Below, piece by piece: positions 1 to 14,800 of a stretch of 64,000 nucleotides of DNA (its first letter is position 1; each line of letters starts with the position of its first letter). The notes beneath the pieces are model-generated. The model ran no database searches. It had not been told where the DNA came from and worked only from the letters and a program-made list of their open reading frames with translations. The translations under genes and the position numbers were made by a program. This DNA comes from Mactromeris polynyma (lineage: Eukaryota; Mollusca; Bivalvia; Venerida; Mactridae): NCBI GenBank assembly GCA_032209605.1, contig JASFXZ010000004.1, forward strand, positions 926,521-990,520, written 5' to 3'.

Positions 1-560
1 ATAACACTATATTCTTATGTATACAAGTTTATTATAGAAATAGAGAAAACATACACATGCATGAGAAAGATGATACATTTACAAAACTGACAATATTAAA
101 CAGATACCAAGTTATAACACAAACATTATATGTTTTCGAACAGGAGAGAAGTGTATTACAATGGATCCGGAATTATGTAATTGTATTATTGTAGCATAAT
201 GGTTTCAACGAGTAGACTTAAAAAACAAGACTGAGTATCATACATTGCCTTTAGTCTGGTAGCGTATGTGTATATCTGTAAACACAGGAACGCAGTGGCG
301 CCATAGTAGTCACGGTCATGCACTTCAAATCATTTGCCCTTTACATCGCTGTGAAAGTAATTTATGTTCCAAACTGTGTATACAATATTGTGGAAAATAG
401 GTATGATCTAATATCTAAAATAAAATTATTTTTAATGCTTTCAAAAAATAAATTTAATGAAATTATATACAAAAAGAAAAATGAATACATGTATCTATCT
501 ACAATAAATAACATAGCGAGTACCAGTATGTACATACATCGTACTATTTATAAACAGTAA

Positions 561-719
561 ACCCCAATAATGAGACCACCCTCGGGACCCTTGAAAATTG
601 GTCTTAACATTGAGGTTGAATAAAGTGCAAAACAATGAAACTGGACTTAAAAAGTGTGTCCTTAATTTTGAGGTGGTCTTGTTATTATTGAGATGGTCAT
701 TAAATGAGGTTCTACTTTA
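561..719 (+). repeat. Small dispersed element with GACCACC/GGTGGTC ends, copy 1
   Basis: The element opens with 'gagaccaccctcgggaccc' and closes with 'gaggtggtcttgttatt', so its ends are roughly inverted. Related copies sit at 39571-39733 (same strand) and 56056-56222 (opposite strand). It resembles a non-autonomous MITE-like repeat. Its coding capacity is nil. Confidence 0.65.
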
Positions 720-1059
720 GTTTTTTTATATGGTTTTACTTTAATTTCTATTGTTATATATTTTTGTTATAAATGGAACGATTTAAATATACGAACAACC
801 TTATACAAGTACGTACAATTCTCACAAGTATACACATACATAACGCCATTTACCATGTGTATTAAATTGGCAAGAACAATAGACGCAATAACGTTACATT
901 CAGCATAGATTACTGATATTAAACATTTACACAGAACAAAAATATACAGATTTGAAATTATTCACAATTCGATGCATAGTATTCAGTTACTGTACACCTG
1001 CATATGTTGTTATGATGTGAACATTACGTCCACATTGCTATGTTATCTTTAATTATATA

Positions 1060-1141
1060 TGAATGAAATAAATGAAATAAATGAAATAAATGAAATAAAT
1101 GAAATAAATGAAATAAATGAAATGAAATAAATGAAATAAAT
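1060..1141. repeat. Microsatellite, 9-bp unit 'atgaaataa'
   Basis: About nine head-to-tail copies of a 9-bp unit are visible, with one interruption near 1122. The partner copy of the surrounding long repeat (around 40080) lacks this expansion, so it arose after the duplication. Confidence 0.9.
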
Positions 1142-2279
1142 ACTAAATGAAAGATAATTACAAACAATATAGTACACTTGGTAGATTGCTCCTGTCCTGT
1201 CTTTTAAGCGCTTTGTTGCTAAACTAATATTCAGCTCTACTACTAGTTGTATGTATTAGTGACAATAATTGCTGTGAGCTTGTTGAATGGAATTTCCTAC
1301 TCGACTTCGGTATTCATCTTTATATGTTGTATTTATGATAATTTTCTATTTCGTAGAGAACTAAATGTAACGAATAAGAGTAAAAGTAACAATGCACTAT
1401 CGCACTATGCAGTACATTGCAATGTATGGACCACATCGCATAAAAACCGAAAGGAAGAAAACCAACAACAATAGAGTACAGGCAGCCATCGTAAAGGATT
1501 CTTATCATAGTTAACATAATACTACAAAAACACAATACAAACAATTGACGAATATAATAACAACAATTGTTTATTATCGTAAATTTTACGCAACGAGAAA
1601 TGTTTTAGGATAATTACCAGTCGATTCAATTTCATCAGTTGCAAGGATCCTTGCGTAAATTGAGAATCAACCTTAATACATTAAAAGTAAAAAATGGTTG
1701 CGATAACCACACGGTGGAACTGATTGTCATGAGTGGTAATCAAGGTATAGCTCATATGTCAATCATTTTGCATACAAAAGGCTAAAACCTTGTAGAATAT
1801 TCTCAAAACTCGCAAAGATCACGGAGTTATCAGTTCCCTGTTATCGAAAGAACATTGCCTTTATCACGTATGTTGGTATCGTTCATTGAATTTTATATAT
1901 TTACTTTTTAATAACTTCGACTACAAGTATTTCATTTCATTCTAATTTATTCATGGATAATTATTTGTATTTTTGTGTGTCGAATACGAGATGTGAAGGC
2001 TGAATGCATTTCATTGGATGTTTTATGTTATGAGTTGATAAAGAATAAATAAGTCTAGCAGGAAATCAGAAGTGCACATTCATGCACATGTACGTATATA
2101 CATGTAGTCATGTGAACAAAGACAACGACATAAAATGCATTTTTTCGGCACAATTCCGTTTAAACAAATACAAACTTCAGTAGCAGTTGATCTAGAACAA
2201 GTTATGATCGTGAACACTGCAAGTAAGCCTAAACTTCCATGTCTGGCTCATAGATAGAGAATGAATGACATTGGCTGTA

Positions 2280-2465
2280 TTATATTCAACCGAAGTATCA
2301 TTGTGATTGTGAATATACGTATCATGGTGAATAGTCGTATCATGGTGAATAGTCGTATAATGGTGAATATACGTGTTATTGTGAATCGACCTATCATTGT
2401 TCATAGGCATATCATGATAAATTGGACCCAAAACGGTGAAAATACCTATCATGGTAAATCTACAT
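2280..2465. repeat. Imperfect minisatellite, 15-18 bp unit
   Basis: Variants of 'cgtatcatggtgaatagt' are repeated about ten times with drift ('cgtgttattgtgaatcgac', 'catatcatgataaattgg'). It gives open but low-complexity reading frames on both strands, which I do not regard as genes. Confidence 0.75.
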
Positions 2466-2605
2466 AATTATCATGGTTAATAGACCCAACTTGGTTGATA
2501 GATGTATTGGCCGTTTTCTGAACTCAGACCCTTGAAATTGACGCTATAACAATTGATCGGCTGAGCGTTCAGAACGGTATAAATGCAGGTAATGTATACA
2601 TGTAG

Positions 2606-2690
2606 CAGTCGTCGTTGGGTTGAGCGCCTCATTTCTGATCCAGTGGTCGTGAGTTCGAGTCTCTCACGCAGTATGGTTTTTTCACGCAAT
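2606..2690 (+). repeat. tRNA-derived SINE-like head
   Basis: The sequence has a pol III A-box-like part ('ttgggttgagcgcc') followed 40 bases later by a B-box-like hairpin ('gtgagttcgagtctctcac'). No proper acceptor or anticodon stem can be drawn, so this is a tRNA-derived repeat or tRNA pseudogene and not a functional tRNA. It sits in the 3' flank of receptor gene 1. Confidence 0.5.
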
Positions 2691-2832
2691 CCCTGAATTC
2701 GGCTTCAGTCACAATGGAAGCAGTCCTCGAGAGACGTTAGTATAAGATATCGGAGCTTGTGTTACAGTCGGTATAAAACAAAAAGTTGAAGTGACAAAGT
2801 GCTCAACTTACGTCTCTAGAGGTCTCTAAGTA

Positions 2833-2879
2833 TTATTCTTCAATGACATAAACGTGCTGTGTAATATTACCAGACTGAT
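2833..2879 (-). CDS. Gene 1 last coding exon (tail, stop TAA)
   Basis: The acceptor is 'tgttttgaag'. Entered in phase 1 it reads NQSGNITQHVYVIEE and then TAA. It joins in phase to the donor at 4526. The tyrosine (HVYVIE) is a possible phosphorylation site but lacks the hydrophobic residue at -2 required for an ITIM. The pyrimidine tract is weak, so the call rests mainly on phase agreement and a stop at a sensible place. Confidence 0.5.
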
Positions 2880-5800
2880 CTTCAAAACATACTAACCCAA
2901 TCGTATATCCAAATAAGTTACCGAAACATTGACACATGTATTAGTTGACCGCTGTTCTTGATATATATCTAATATTGCGAAAATAGTTTGCTGTAGAACA
3001 TAATATTGTAGTGTTCTTGCAATACTATCAGTAAGAGTATCGCGAACCTATTTTCCATTTAAATGACTTTGTACAGTGTTATACTCATACGGTCAGGTTC
3101 AGCTATACGATACTTAATAATGTTAACTTGTTTTGTCATAGCAACTACGATGACTATTGCAACTGTTAACGCAACAATATATATACAGTAATATACCTGT
3201 CATTGAATATTGCGAAACTTTCATCGCACATACATAAGGCACACATGACAATATTGATACCAATAAGGGGATATTTCATCCATCCTCTATGAAGGGAAAT
3301 CAAAGAAAACATGTATTATAGAAACAACAAGTTGTTTTCCTTCCCAGTGCTGGACTTTCCACCGAAACTTGTTGACATCTCTGGTTCTAACAAGAATATC
3401 ATATGTGTTTCATGATTTATATTTTTCTCTAATTTCGCTTCATACGTAATGTCCCGTGGCATTTATAACCGCTTTGTAAGTTCATATGATTTCATAATTT
3501 GAAGGTATCTAATGACTCGGTTCGGTTGTAAATACTTGTAGTTTAAGATTTTCATAGATGTTTTCTCCTGAATAATTAAATACAACAGTTCATTAACAGT
3601 CTTCAATGTAAGCAATGAATGCACGTTAAGTACACATGTTTTGTGTAATAGACTGCTTTGCACATGTAAACATAATTCATATAATTCTTATTCTTTAACA
3701 TTACCTCATAATTAATAAAATTCTTTGAAAACATTGTCCATTAATTTTCATCTATCAATTCTAAAAAGAATGTTTATTTGAGTCGGCTTTATAACTTAAA
3801 CTATCTTTGTTCAGCGCGTTATACGTAAGCGTAAACGTAATTTATTTGTTTAAACGCCTATTTCTACATAGATAGTAACTACATATACAATGGCGTTTTA
3901 CATACTCACCGTCAAACTTATAGGTACATAGTCTTAATTTCCATCAAGTGATAACTTTTAGAAATTGGCTTCCTAATGCCTTCATACAGAAGTACACTAA
4001 AATATTGCAACGTAATCTTTCTTAAAAGTTTCATGGAACTACAAAATCGACACAGATATTGCCTACACCATAAGTCAAGATAGAAAATAACGGAATCGGA
4101 CATTTGTATTTGTGGTTTTACGAAACGTAGAATAAAAATGACAATTCATGTTGTAAAGTACATCTGTATGAAGGCAATAAACACCCATTTTCTCATATGT
4201 ATGACTAAGGGTGATTTGTCAAAAAAGAAGACTATCTACCTTAAATGCAAGGCGTTTTAAACAACTGAAATGACGCATACCGCGCCGAATCATGGACAGA
4301 ACTATGCGACAGTAATCCTTTCAAAATGGTAGCGAAACAAAAAAGGTTGCAGTGATAAAGCCCAAAAATGGTTGATCAATAACTTTAAAGGGGCATTGTA
4401 ATTGGTAGAACAATCTCAGATATTACTACATAATGTAATATTTAACTAACAAAGTGTTCATTAACGTTAGGCATGAGTAAAGCCGTTAACACAATATTTA
4501 TATTCATATATCAACATTTACTCACTTGCGATTGAAGTAGGAGAGGAATGTATCGCTGGACTGGCTGTAGTAGAATCCAGACACTCGTATTCTAATTCTC
4601 TTCAAAATATGATATTATAAACATTCAAATGTATTTACATCAAATGACTAATTCTTAATATTTGAATTATAGTCTTTAACAATACAGACAACGTAAGTCA
4701 CTTCTTGTAAACAAGTTGACTATGAGCTGCAGTAATATGTACTTTGTATTGGCATAATCATATATTAAAACAGAATGTAAACATATTGGAGCGATGGTAT
4801 TTTTTACATTATTCATGAAGAGCAAGTTTATTTTCATTATACTTTTTAATAGAATGTTAAGGGTTGAAAGAGCAGCTTTTGCAACAAATAGTATGTAAAC
4901 TGTTGGCAGGATAATTGATGAATAATACTTACACTTGTTGACTTGTCATCCCATCTGCAACAAAAAATAAAATATTTAAGTTATTCATAGCAACGCAAAC
5001 ATGTACATGAAATGGGGACTAACATGAATCTGAAATAATTTGATCCATGATGTTTCTTTGAAGAGACAATTGATGGGATAATCATTAACATGGTATGTGT
5101 TTCACTGTTTACAAATTATTTGCGGAGCTTAAAGAATATAAGGATATATTCCACCGAAATGATAAGTTTAAGTCCTAAGCTTAGGTGTAACAAGTCATTG
5201 GACATTTTATCCTTTTGCATGACATACCTGCCTTCATAATAAAAACACTAACGCTTAACATGAGTTATGATCAATTTAAGTACCATTGTTGTTACATATT
5301 TTACTAACCATCAGCTCTTGTGAGGCAATAATAGGTTTTAGTATCCGGCGTTTCACTGCAAAACAAATGCGTGTATTAATAGTAAACTTATAAACATAAT
5401 TAAGGCGCTAACAAGTAACATAATGTAATAACGCGTAATTCGAAGTAATGCGATCATACATTCTGATAAATAATACAAAGACTCGCCGTGCATAAAAACC
5501 GTCATGGTTAAATATTTTATGAGATGAGATATATATATCTGATCCGAATACACAAATTGTATGACTATAATATCGAGAATATCGATATAATCAGATAGCT
5601 TTAAAAAATACTCAAATGTCGGTTGTCATACACAATGTCGTGGTTTCAATATGACATATATTATATCGATAATATTTATTTCGATGTCAACTGATCAAGG
5701 AATCATCATGCCATCTGCATTTTTATCTGCGATGAAACGGCTTCAGAACATTAAGTGATGCCTGTTTGGTTCAACATCGTACCTGGGCCGGGGCAGTGTA

Positions 5801-8800
5801 AAGGACAATCTGCCATCATCGCAATAGTACGTTCCCAAATATTTTACACTTGCAGCTTCATGTGTAAAATTTATTTTAATGAAATAAGGGATGCGTTAAC
5901 GCATTGCAAATCAATTTGAAATACTTACGTCGGCATAGTCGATGAACCACCTATAAGATATGTGTATATAATTTAGTAAGCAATTACCGATGTTAATGCA
6001 TAAAATACAATATGCAATGTATATACGTCAATTTGTTGTTTAAGAAATATCTAAACGTGATGTACAAATAATTAAAACAATTTTTTGCTCATGAATGTAT
6101 ATCAGTCAATGCTCTAGGTTGGTCTTCGAAACGTATTAGCTATTTTTGTAGCATTTGAACAATAGCGCTCAGCAGAATATTTCTTGACATTGCAGTTAAT
6201 AATTTGTATGTAATACATAACTATACGAAATGACAGTTTAAGCCATCTACTAATACGTGTGTTACTGATAGTCTGAGCATATTCGCATTACGTATACATA
6301 TTTATATTCGTTTACACGTTCACTCGGGAAATAAGAAACAACCAAATATTTGCTTATAAGCGTTTTAGGTCTTTAGTCTGTTATTCAAAACGGCAATCCT
6401 AAAAATGTCCTTGCAAATACCTTTTCTTCCGATTTGGCCAACATTCTGAACAACTCCATTGCTCACATTTTGGTGTATGTTGCTGTTGAGACAAATTATA
6501 GACGGTAACATAATATGTTAAAGCTATCAAATGGTTTGAACGAACTGGTTGTTAAATACAAAGTAAAAATTATAAATTCAAAGTGTTTTGCATTATTTTA
6601 TTAACGCTCTACATGTATACATATCTTTGAACAAAATATATGACATTATAACTGGTTGTTTAAAAACGTTTAAAAGATATATTTAAAATTGTTTGCATCT
6701 TTTTTACGAACACTGTACAATTGAACATATCTTTGAACACAAAAATGATAATATATCATTACACCTTTATTACACCCACAAATAACAATATGGCAAACAC
6801 TTGCTAACCTGTTTCTATTCTCTGTTTTATCAACCGGCTCGGTTTCAATTGCTACAAAAGTAAATATTTAAATGCAATGTGTGTGCATTGTAATTTGTAT
6901 CAGTTTTCTTTCATTAGGAATATTATTTCGACACCATCTGCAAACTTCATTATGCTAGTTTAAAGCTGTTTCTTTTTACACCCATTGCGACACGTCATGT
7001 TAAACCTGGTTTCATTGAATAACTCTCTATGACTGCTTCCTCGAACTCGCACCTAATTAATGGACTGTGAAGATTACACTTCATATTTATCAGTACGTTT
7101 AAGTTTTTAATCCATAAAGAACAGTTTATACGTAATGCATTATAATGATTGTTCTTACCTTTGAGCGACTGATATCTGCGAAGATTAAGTACGATTGGAA
7201 CACATACAAGTGCTATAACCAGACATCCGGCAACTGCTCCTCCAATGACAGCAGCAGGTATTTTAGATGATTCGGACACGAGGGAAACTGGATATATAAA
7301 AACTATACATATAGTTTAGTATAGTTGCAGAAACTCTTTGAAAACAATTGACCAAGGTCCACCTTATGTTAAGCAAGCTAAATTATGCAAGTCAGAAATG
7401 AGAACAATGATTTGACCTTAATTAAGATAAATGTAAGAAATATATCTTTGCTATGAATTACCGCACCTATCTATTTAATTAAGAAGAATATAGAGCATTG
7501 AATGAAACTTTTGAATTGCACATACGTATACCTGTTGCAAATTGTAAGTCTGATTGTGCAGTTGAATTTCCTAACTCGTTAGTGGCATATATCTCGACAA
7601 TGTAACGAGATCCAGTCTCGAGATTTTCTAATGTGACATGTATTCTGTTTTCGTTAGTGTCAACCACTGCCTCCTGTGACCATAGTGGTTCACTATCCTT
7701 TCTATACATTATTACAAATGTTTGAACAAAGCCGCCATCAAATCCTGGAGTCCAATATATAACAGCAGATGTGACCGTCACTTTGTCATAGCTAATGTTG
7801 GTAGGAGGAGACGGTTTATCTAAAGTAATATACAAGGACACATTTAGACAGAACATTAGAAACGAAATGAATACCATGTAAGTTGATTTGAATGAAACAT
7901 AGTAAGACCTTATAGCGTACAAACCTATATGGTGGTAATACAACAGTTGTTTTAGACATCGCTCAAATGTGTCCGTTGCCGCCATACTGTCCCCTTTCCG
8001 TCTCAAATGGTTAATGTCAAGCATACCGCAGAATATGTAACATATTATTTAAAGGAAACATCAGTAGAAAACCAATGACAATGTCAACAAGGATGTCCTC
8101 TACTGCACAACTTTGTCTTGATTATCATTCCTATGAATGTGGATCACATCAGTTCGAATACGAATTCTTTAATTTCAAATTAAATAGGCGATGTTAGTTT
8201 TGTTTTTATTTACAACAAATCGTTTATCCTCAGATATGACAAATTTTAAAAATTAGCATGCAAAAGAGGTATGGCGCGGAAATAATAAAATCGTTGCTGA
8301 GAAGATGTTATTCTTATCATAATAATCGTCATGATACAAGTTTTAAAGTTTATTGCGCAAAAAAGGCTTCCGGCCAATGTATAAAAAAAAAATGATTGTT
8401 TTCAAGACATTATGCATGATATACATAAATGGTTTTCAATAATACATGTATCATTTCAGTCGTTACTTGCAATGTATTACTCTCGTTCCTTTGTGGCATA
8501 AAACACGTCTATAGCCAGGTTACATAATAATGTATGTTTTGTGAAGAGATGAACACATAACATTTATATAGATGCATTATTTTCATCTTCATATATATAT
8601 TTGTACAAGTGTCATTAAAGCAAGTAATGTAGTTCGTCTTCAACGCAACATTCATAATATAGACATGTGATTCTCAGTAAACCAACATGTCTATCCTTTT
8701 CAATCATAAGATTATGGTGCAGAACCTCTAAACTTAGCCATACAACGTCTACATTTGTCAATTTCAACAATATGTACATACGTTGCAGAATCCAACTTAA

Positions 8801-11800
8801 GTTTATAATTAACATAATGTGTCAGCTGTAAGTTTAATTACAAAGTGTATAAAGAACGCCTCGACACAAGGCAATGCTTCCCAACAACATACCCCAAAGA
8901 AAACAAGAGTCAACACAATATTCGGCACTAAGGAGGTCCGAGGGTAAACATGTATGGGGATATGGGTGCAACACATGGTCGATCATAAGCAACAACTAAG
9001 GACATTTACAAGGGGGAGTATTTAATGGGTGGAATACATTACGGATCTAGTCAAGAAAGTCAGCAATAATAACGCGAAAGGGGAGAGTACATGAATAGTA
9101 TATCAAGTGAGAGAACTGCACATGGGGAAAAGGGAACCTAACTAACATCTCAAACATAAATAGAAGTTGTGTACAATGCATACAATATATCTTACCCCAT
9201 TTGGACTAATGTTTTTCCATTTGGGGAAACTGAAATTTGCATTTTCAAAGATTAAAGGCGTGCCTCAGTTTCATGATAAAATGATGTCCTCATGTGACCA
9301 GAGCTACAACTTATCATTTTGCTTCGGCCGATATTTATTTGCTAATAAGCCCTCAAACTATCCAGATACGAATAATTTAGAACTAATATGGAATGAACTC
9401 CTAAGTTGATACAGAGGTATGACAATTATATGAGAATGCATATTGGAGCAAAGGGGTGGAATTAATCGTAATCAGACAAAACCAACATCATCATCTGCAC
9501 CATTCATGCCCCAAAAAGCAAATGCAGAGGACAATTGTATAAGATTCCAATCTTTCCATTCATCCCCTTTAATGGCCAATGATTAATTCCGAACGATAGA
9601 ATAACTCACGCAGGAATACATTCACACGTTTGTGTTGAATTAATTCGTCGAATAAAGGTAGTTTGTCATCTACAGAAATCACCGTACGACAAATTATGGA
9701 TTAAACCCTTTCTTACCTTTTGAATAAAAGAAGAGTGTAAATTCTGCGTTAAAAATTTCATGTTCAACATGTAACTGGTACTCCCCAAAATCTGACTGAT
9801 GTACGTCTTGTATTAGAAGGGATGCTCTTGTAAATATATGATTGATATCTGCTTTTCCTTTATGTCATCTTTCACGACCATCAATATGCCACCAGTTCTT
9901 TTCTTCCATACCAATTGTGATTTTGTTGGCGCCGGATACACCATAATGTATACTTGTAATGCTGTTATTGTGTTCAGTAGGCTCGTTTGATTTAATTCTG
10001 TTGAATTTATTGGTGATAGACGTGGACCACCTGCAATTGAATTTTATATACAAATATTGACTACGTTATCTGATAATGTAAAAACACATTTTAATGGCTT
10101 CATTTTACATTCATTGTCATTGTTTAAAATAGAGGATATGATATGAGTGGTCATAAGGTATTGAATGTATTAAAGGAGTCTTCAAAGTATGACGTGTGTA
10201 ATTCGGTCTTTGGATAACAAAAGTTGACGCGTCAATTTTCTCCTTCAATTTTCAGCCACAAGATACGAGTTCAAATGATGGTATCTTCGAGTGTTAATTT
10301 TCAATGAAATAAAATAAACTTTGCACAAAATAAATACATAACAATGACAACGTCATTTGAGCGCGTCTACGTCACGCTTGTTTTGTTGTGACGGCACACG
10401 CACGTTTGTCGTAATATCATTAATGAAATATCAAAAAGAATACAAAGGTGTTAATATGACCACTCTTCATAGTATGTTATGTTTTAAAAATGATTAAACG
10501 TTGATTAAAAAAAGAATTTTCAAATATCATCGACAGAATTTCCATTAAGTGTCGGTGATTCGTAGTAAGTATACCTGTTGCTATTTAAAACAGTTATATA
10601 TCTAATAATAATTATCAAACATTCATTTGACTTGAAGTTGTAGGCTCCTTGATGGTCTGGTCACTTGTACTGTTCTTTCATTTAAACCAACACATGTATA
10701 GATTCCTGTATCCAGGCATGTGGTCTTTGGAACTGTGTATAACACCTTGTTGGTAAGTGTTCCAATACTCTTTATCACTTGACCTTTACTTATAGATATG
10801 GTAGATCCTGGTTTACTGTCCACGGAACATTGAAGTTGTGTTTCATCACCTTCCACAACTGTTACTTCAGTATCACCAGGATGATCTAATTCCTCGAATT
10901 GTATAATAGAAGTATCGTCTGAAAATCAAACAAGTGAAAATGGTATGTTTCAGTGTCATATATTCATGTACATATTTGTAACTAACAGGTTCTTATCAGC
11001 AAGTGTTCATTTTTATGAACAAATCATTTCAAATTACATTTATCATTATACAATTAACCTATGCAACATAATTGCATAACTGCAGTCACATATGTATTAT
11101 TATCAAGTGCACATTTGATAATAGGACATATTGGGTAATATGATACTAATAAACAATTACGATAGCTCTCATGATGCATAATTTAATTTTCAATCGGAGA
11201 ATTTAAAGTTTTCGTTTTGTTTAGGTGGTGATATGGAGAGTAAGAGTTTGAGTACACCACTTTGTAAGGTTTAAAACAAACATGCACTTTTATTTTTGTC
11301 TTTGAGCATTCTAACGCGGTATTCGGGATATAAATAACGTCGGTGCTGTTCGTTTAGTTTCCTCCGTTTACTCAGTACTTATGCATTTTAAATGCTATCT
11401 ATTATGATTTTGCAGCCCGCTTTCTGTGCGACATTTCCTTCTCGAAATCTATATTTTCTTGTTTGAATATATCGTACTCAAATCAGGGAAAAGAGGGGAA
11501 GATATTAAAACTATGCAAGAAAGACCGAAAATTATAGGATGACGGACATGAACAATCAATAGCCGATATCATTATTGCATACATTATAAAGTAAATACAA
11601 TAAACATATCAGAATTCCAAATATGTTTTCATTTGGACATCGATTGTCAGATTTTATTTTATTTAACTAATGTGACACATCAGTGACCTTTCACCTTAAA
11701 AAGGGTATTTATACATAAGAATTTCTCTTCCATTTTACAGGAACATGTTTGATACTTTGTATATAGGTGTATAGAGTGTATTACGTTTCATGGCAAGTTA

Positions 11801-14800
11801 TTGTACATGTATATAGATTGAATGCTTTGATACAAATTCAGTAATGATTAAAAGAGTGCCATGCGTGATGAGGTCATGATGAAATAATGAGTCGGACAGG
11901 CAACAGTGACGTTGCACTTGTGATACTTTTTAGATCAAATAAGGCGTAGTATTAATACATTACTAGTAATCTAGAACTAGTATCATATCATATCAATGTG
12001 TGCACTGTTGGACAGGTAATAAAGTGTATAATTTAAGTTTATGAAAAATCTCTGTTTTGAAAACCTTTAGTGAAAATGAAATTTGTATGAACACATGCGC
12101 TACAAAGATTGGATAAGGTTATTATTGCTGTATATCATGGCATCGATATCATAAACTTACAAAACACCGTGAGTTGAAATTGTTTATAATCTCTGCCTAC
12201 TTCAGTTTGTCCAGTAGTTGGATCCATATTATTTTCTGCAGTACAATCATAAGTACCATCCGCACTTCTTTGAACATTGTACAGAGGTAAACGTAAGCTT
12301 GTAACTCCATTTTGTGAAGATATTTGCATACTTCCCCTGATCCATTTTATGTTTGTTTGCCGAGGATTGCCAGGAGTCACTTGGCATACTACATGAGTGC
12401 TTGGTGAATTTCCTTCTATAATTGTTATGTTGGAGAGTGGATGAATAACAGGCTTGTCTACAAAAGAATGGTACAAAACATTACTTCGGATGAGCCCATG
12501 TAGAAGATGCATAACTGTAATTTAAACTATACCAGAACCGCATTATGTGCTTTTGCAGTTCTATTATTCTGGTCAGTATATAACATACTTTGAACGATGC
12601 ATACTTTAGCAAGTACGTACAGTTTTCATTGAACTTTATTTAGTTGAACAATTGTTGTCAAAGTTTATACTTTAACTTCATGCCGTGTGCATTTCAATAT
12701 AGTTAAGTTATACAAGTTTCTGGATTGATTTAAAACGTTGAAAATATTTCGAATGCGTACATAATAGACCTACACAGAACATTAATAGATATGTTGTTTA
12801 GACTTGTCCCGGGAACTACACCATCAAATGAGGTGTTCATGCTATTGTGTGCCATGCATGAATATATTCCAGCTTCTTCTTTCGATATTGATATGAACGC
12901 CTTTGTAGTGGATGATATCGTATTATTCCATGATACAGTTGGGGTTGGTTGTCCTGTCGATGAGCATGAAATTATGAACGTTTTCCCTTCAATAACTCTG
13001 ATACTGTCAACATTGTTCATGTTTGTTGAACTGTGATGGTACACAATTACTGGTATTGTAGGTGGTTCTGAAAATTATAATTAAAAAAGGACAATTATCA
13101 GAGTGTTAACAACAATTTAGCTTGCATGTATGATATCAAATTTTTCGTCAAATAGTAATATAGTATGTAAGTATTAGAAATGCAGTGCAAAGACCGCTTG
13201 ATATCATTGATTCAATTCAAATTTGTGCCAGCTTTCAATGGTTTATTGAGTAGATAATTATACCAAATTCAGACATCAAAACATATTCAAGTGTTTTGAT
13301 TACATTCATTTGTATTCCCAATACGGTTCCTGAATTCAGTTTTCGAAACCTCTGCATTATCTAGAGCATCCCATATTTAAATAAAGCCTAAAGCATATTC
13401 ATTGACGTACGAATATCCCCATCAAATGTCAGAATATTCATATCGATGCAAACTGGGGTTATTGTTTAACTTGTCGACCGGTTATTTTAACTTATTTTCT
13501 TGCATTTTTCTTTACACTAGCTGTATGCCGCTGGTCCTGACAGGCAGACACGAGCACATGAATCAGTGACGTCTTATCACGCGATGGTATTTTTAAATTT
13601 GATTACACACTTTTTAAGTTTGACGTCAATAATGAAATCGCACGAATATTAATTTCGCATACGGTAAGTCACTGAAGCATATCGGCACTTCGCGGAAATC
13701 GCGACAAGGTCGAACATGTATTTTGGAAACATAACGGTGTTATATTTCGCGTAGGTTTTTATTTAAAAAGAACGAGAAATCGATCATAGCTATTTATAAG
13801 CACATGAACGTAAAATAGATTCGTGCTTTGTTTATTTAGAAAAGGTAATTTTACCGATAGGTATCATTTAGTTCTGAAAGGTTTTATGTACTGGTTCTAA
13901 ACGATTGTGTAAGTTACGTTATGTTTGATATTTATGATTTTAGCTGAAATAGTAACTTAGATCATTCTTGATTTCACAGATATGTTTCATAGGAACCAAC
14001 ATTCGTCACATGTATTGTAAAAAAGTGGATACACATATATATGTGTATATAAATATGTATATACTCTTATGTATAATGTATCAAACTGTATTCAGCGGGA
14101 ATATTTGAAGTACATCTTAATAATCAACTTTCATCTAAGATACAATTATATAATTGAGAGCTACTTACTAAGCACGACAACGGACACAGTGTTATTTTTG
14201 GTTCTTGTTGTTGTAGAACCAACAGTTGGTACCATTGTTGTTGTTGCTGTACATATCGCTTGTTCATCATCATTTATACTGGATATTGTCAGTAAAGGGT
14301 CACTAGAGTTGCCTCTGTTCCATGTATATGAAGACTCCGGAGAACTTGTAGCATGACAATGTAGTGTAAATGTATGTTCTCTAACAACTCTTAATGGCTC
14401 ATTTACGACTGCACCATTCACATCACCATAGCGTATTTCTGGTATCGATGGATCTATTAAATGATAGTTATTAGAAATACGCACATGTATTCATGCACTC
14501 ATGCACACATGCCTTTGGTTCACGCGATTAATTAATCGGCCTTGCCTGATAAACTTTCTTCATTTGCGTCACCAACCTATTATTCTCTATTAAACAGATT
14601 TACATTTCAGCTGGGTAAGACTGCTATTAATGTTGGCTTAAATATTAAACAGTTGCAGTGGGAAACAAAACCCATTTCAGTTATGAACTTATTTGTTTGT
14701 ATACTTATAACACAAACATAATCATATGTACTTACACAATCTAATAATATCAACTGATGATGTACTGTTGCATTGTTCCTGTTGACCCTGTGTTGGAATT

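Larger units (their letters stand above)
1..1180. repeat. Long direct repeat, copy 1 (partner 39122-40130)
   Basis: This stretch aligns along most of its length with 39122-40130 in the same orientation. Shared landmarks include 'atggatccggaatta', 'gtagcataat', 'acgccatttacc' and 'gatgtgaacatta'. The copies differ by many substitutions and small indels, so they are old. Each lies beyond the 3' end of a minus-strand receptor gene. It is either a segmental duplication or two copies of a long dispersed repeat. The left end is cut by the window edge. Confidence 0.8.

Noticed and set aside
318..560. 80-codon plus-strand frame near the window start
   Set aside because: It lies in the duplicated noncoding repeat, has low-complexity composition, and the frame is not kept in the second copy.
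3910..3932. 23-bp candidate tail exon (NYVPISLT) of gene 1
   Set aside because: Donor 'gtgagt' is good, but the acceptor is poor and its exit phase does not fit the terminal exon.
5785..5811. 27-bp candidate tail exon ending 'ccggcccag|gtacg'
   Set aside because: It would keep the frame (phase 2-2) and encode a Pro-rich insert, but the acceptor lacks a pyrimidine tract, so the evidence is too weak.
5929..5950. 22-bp micro-exon with good splice sites in the gene 1 tail
   Set aside because: Including it shifts the frame and makes the next exon begin with TGA. Skipping it gives consistent phases. It might be a rare or poison exon.
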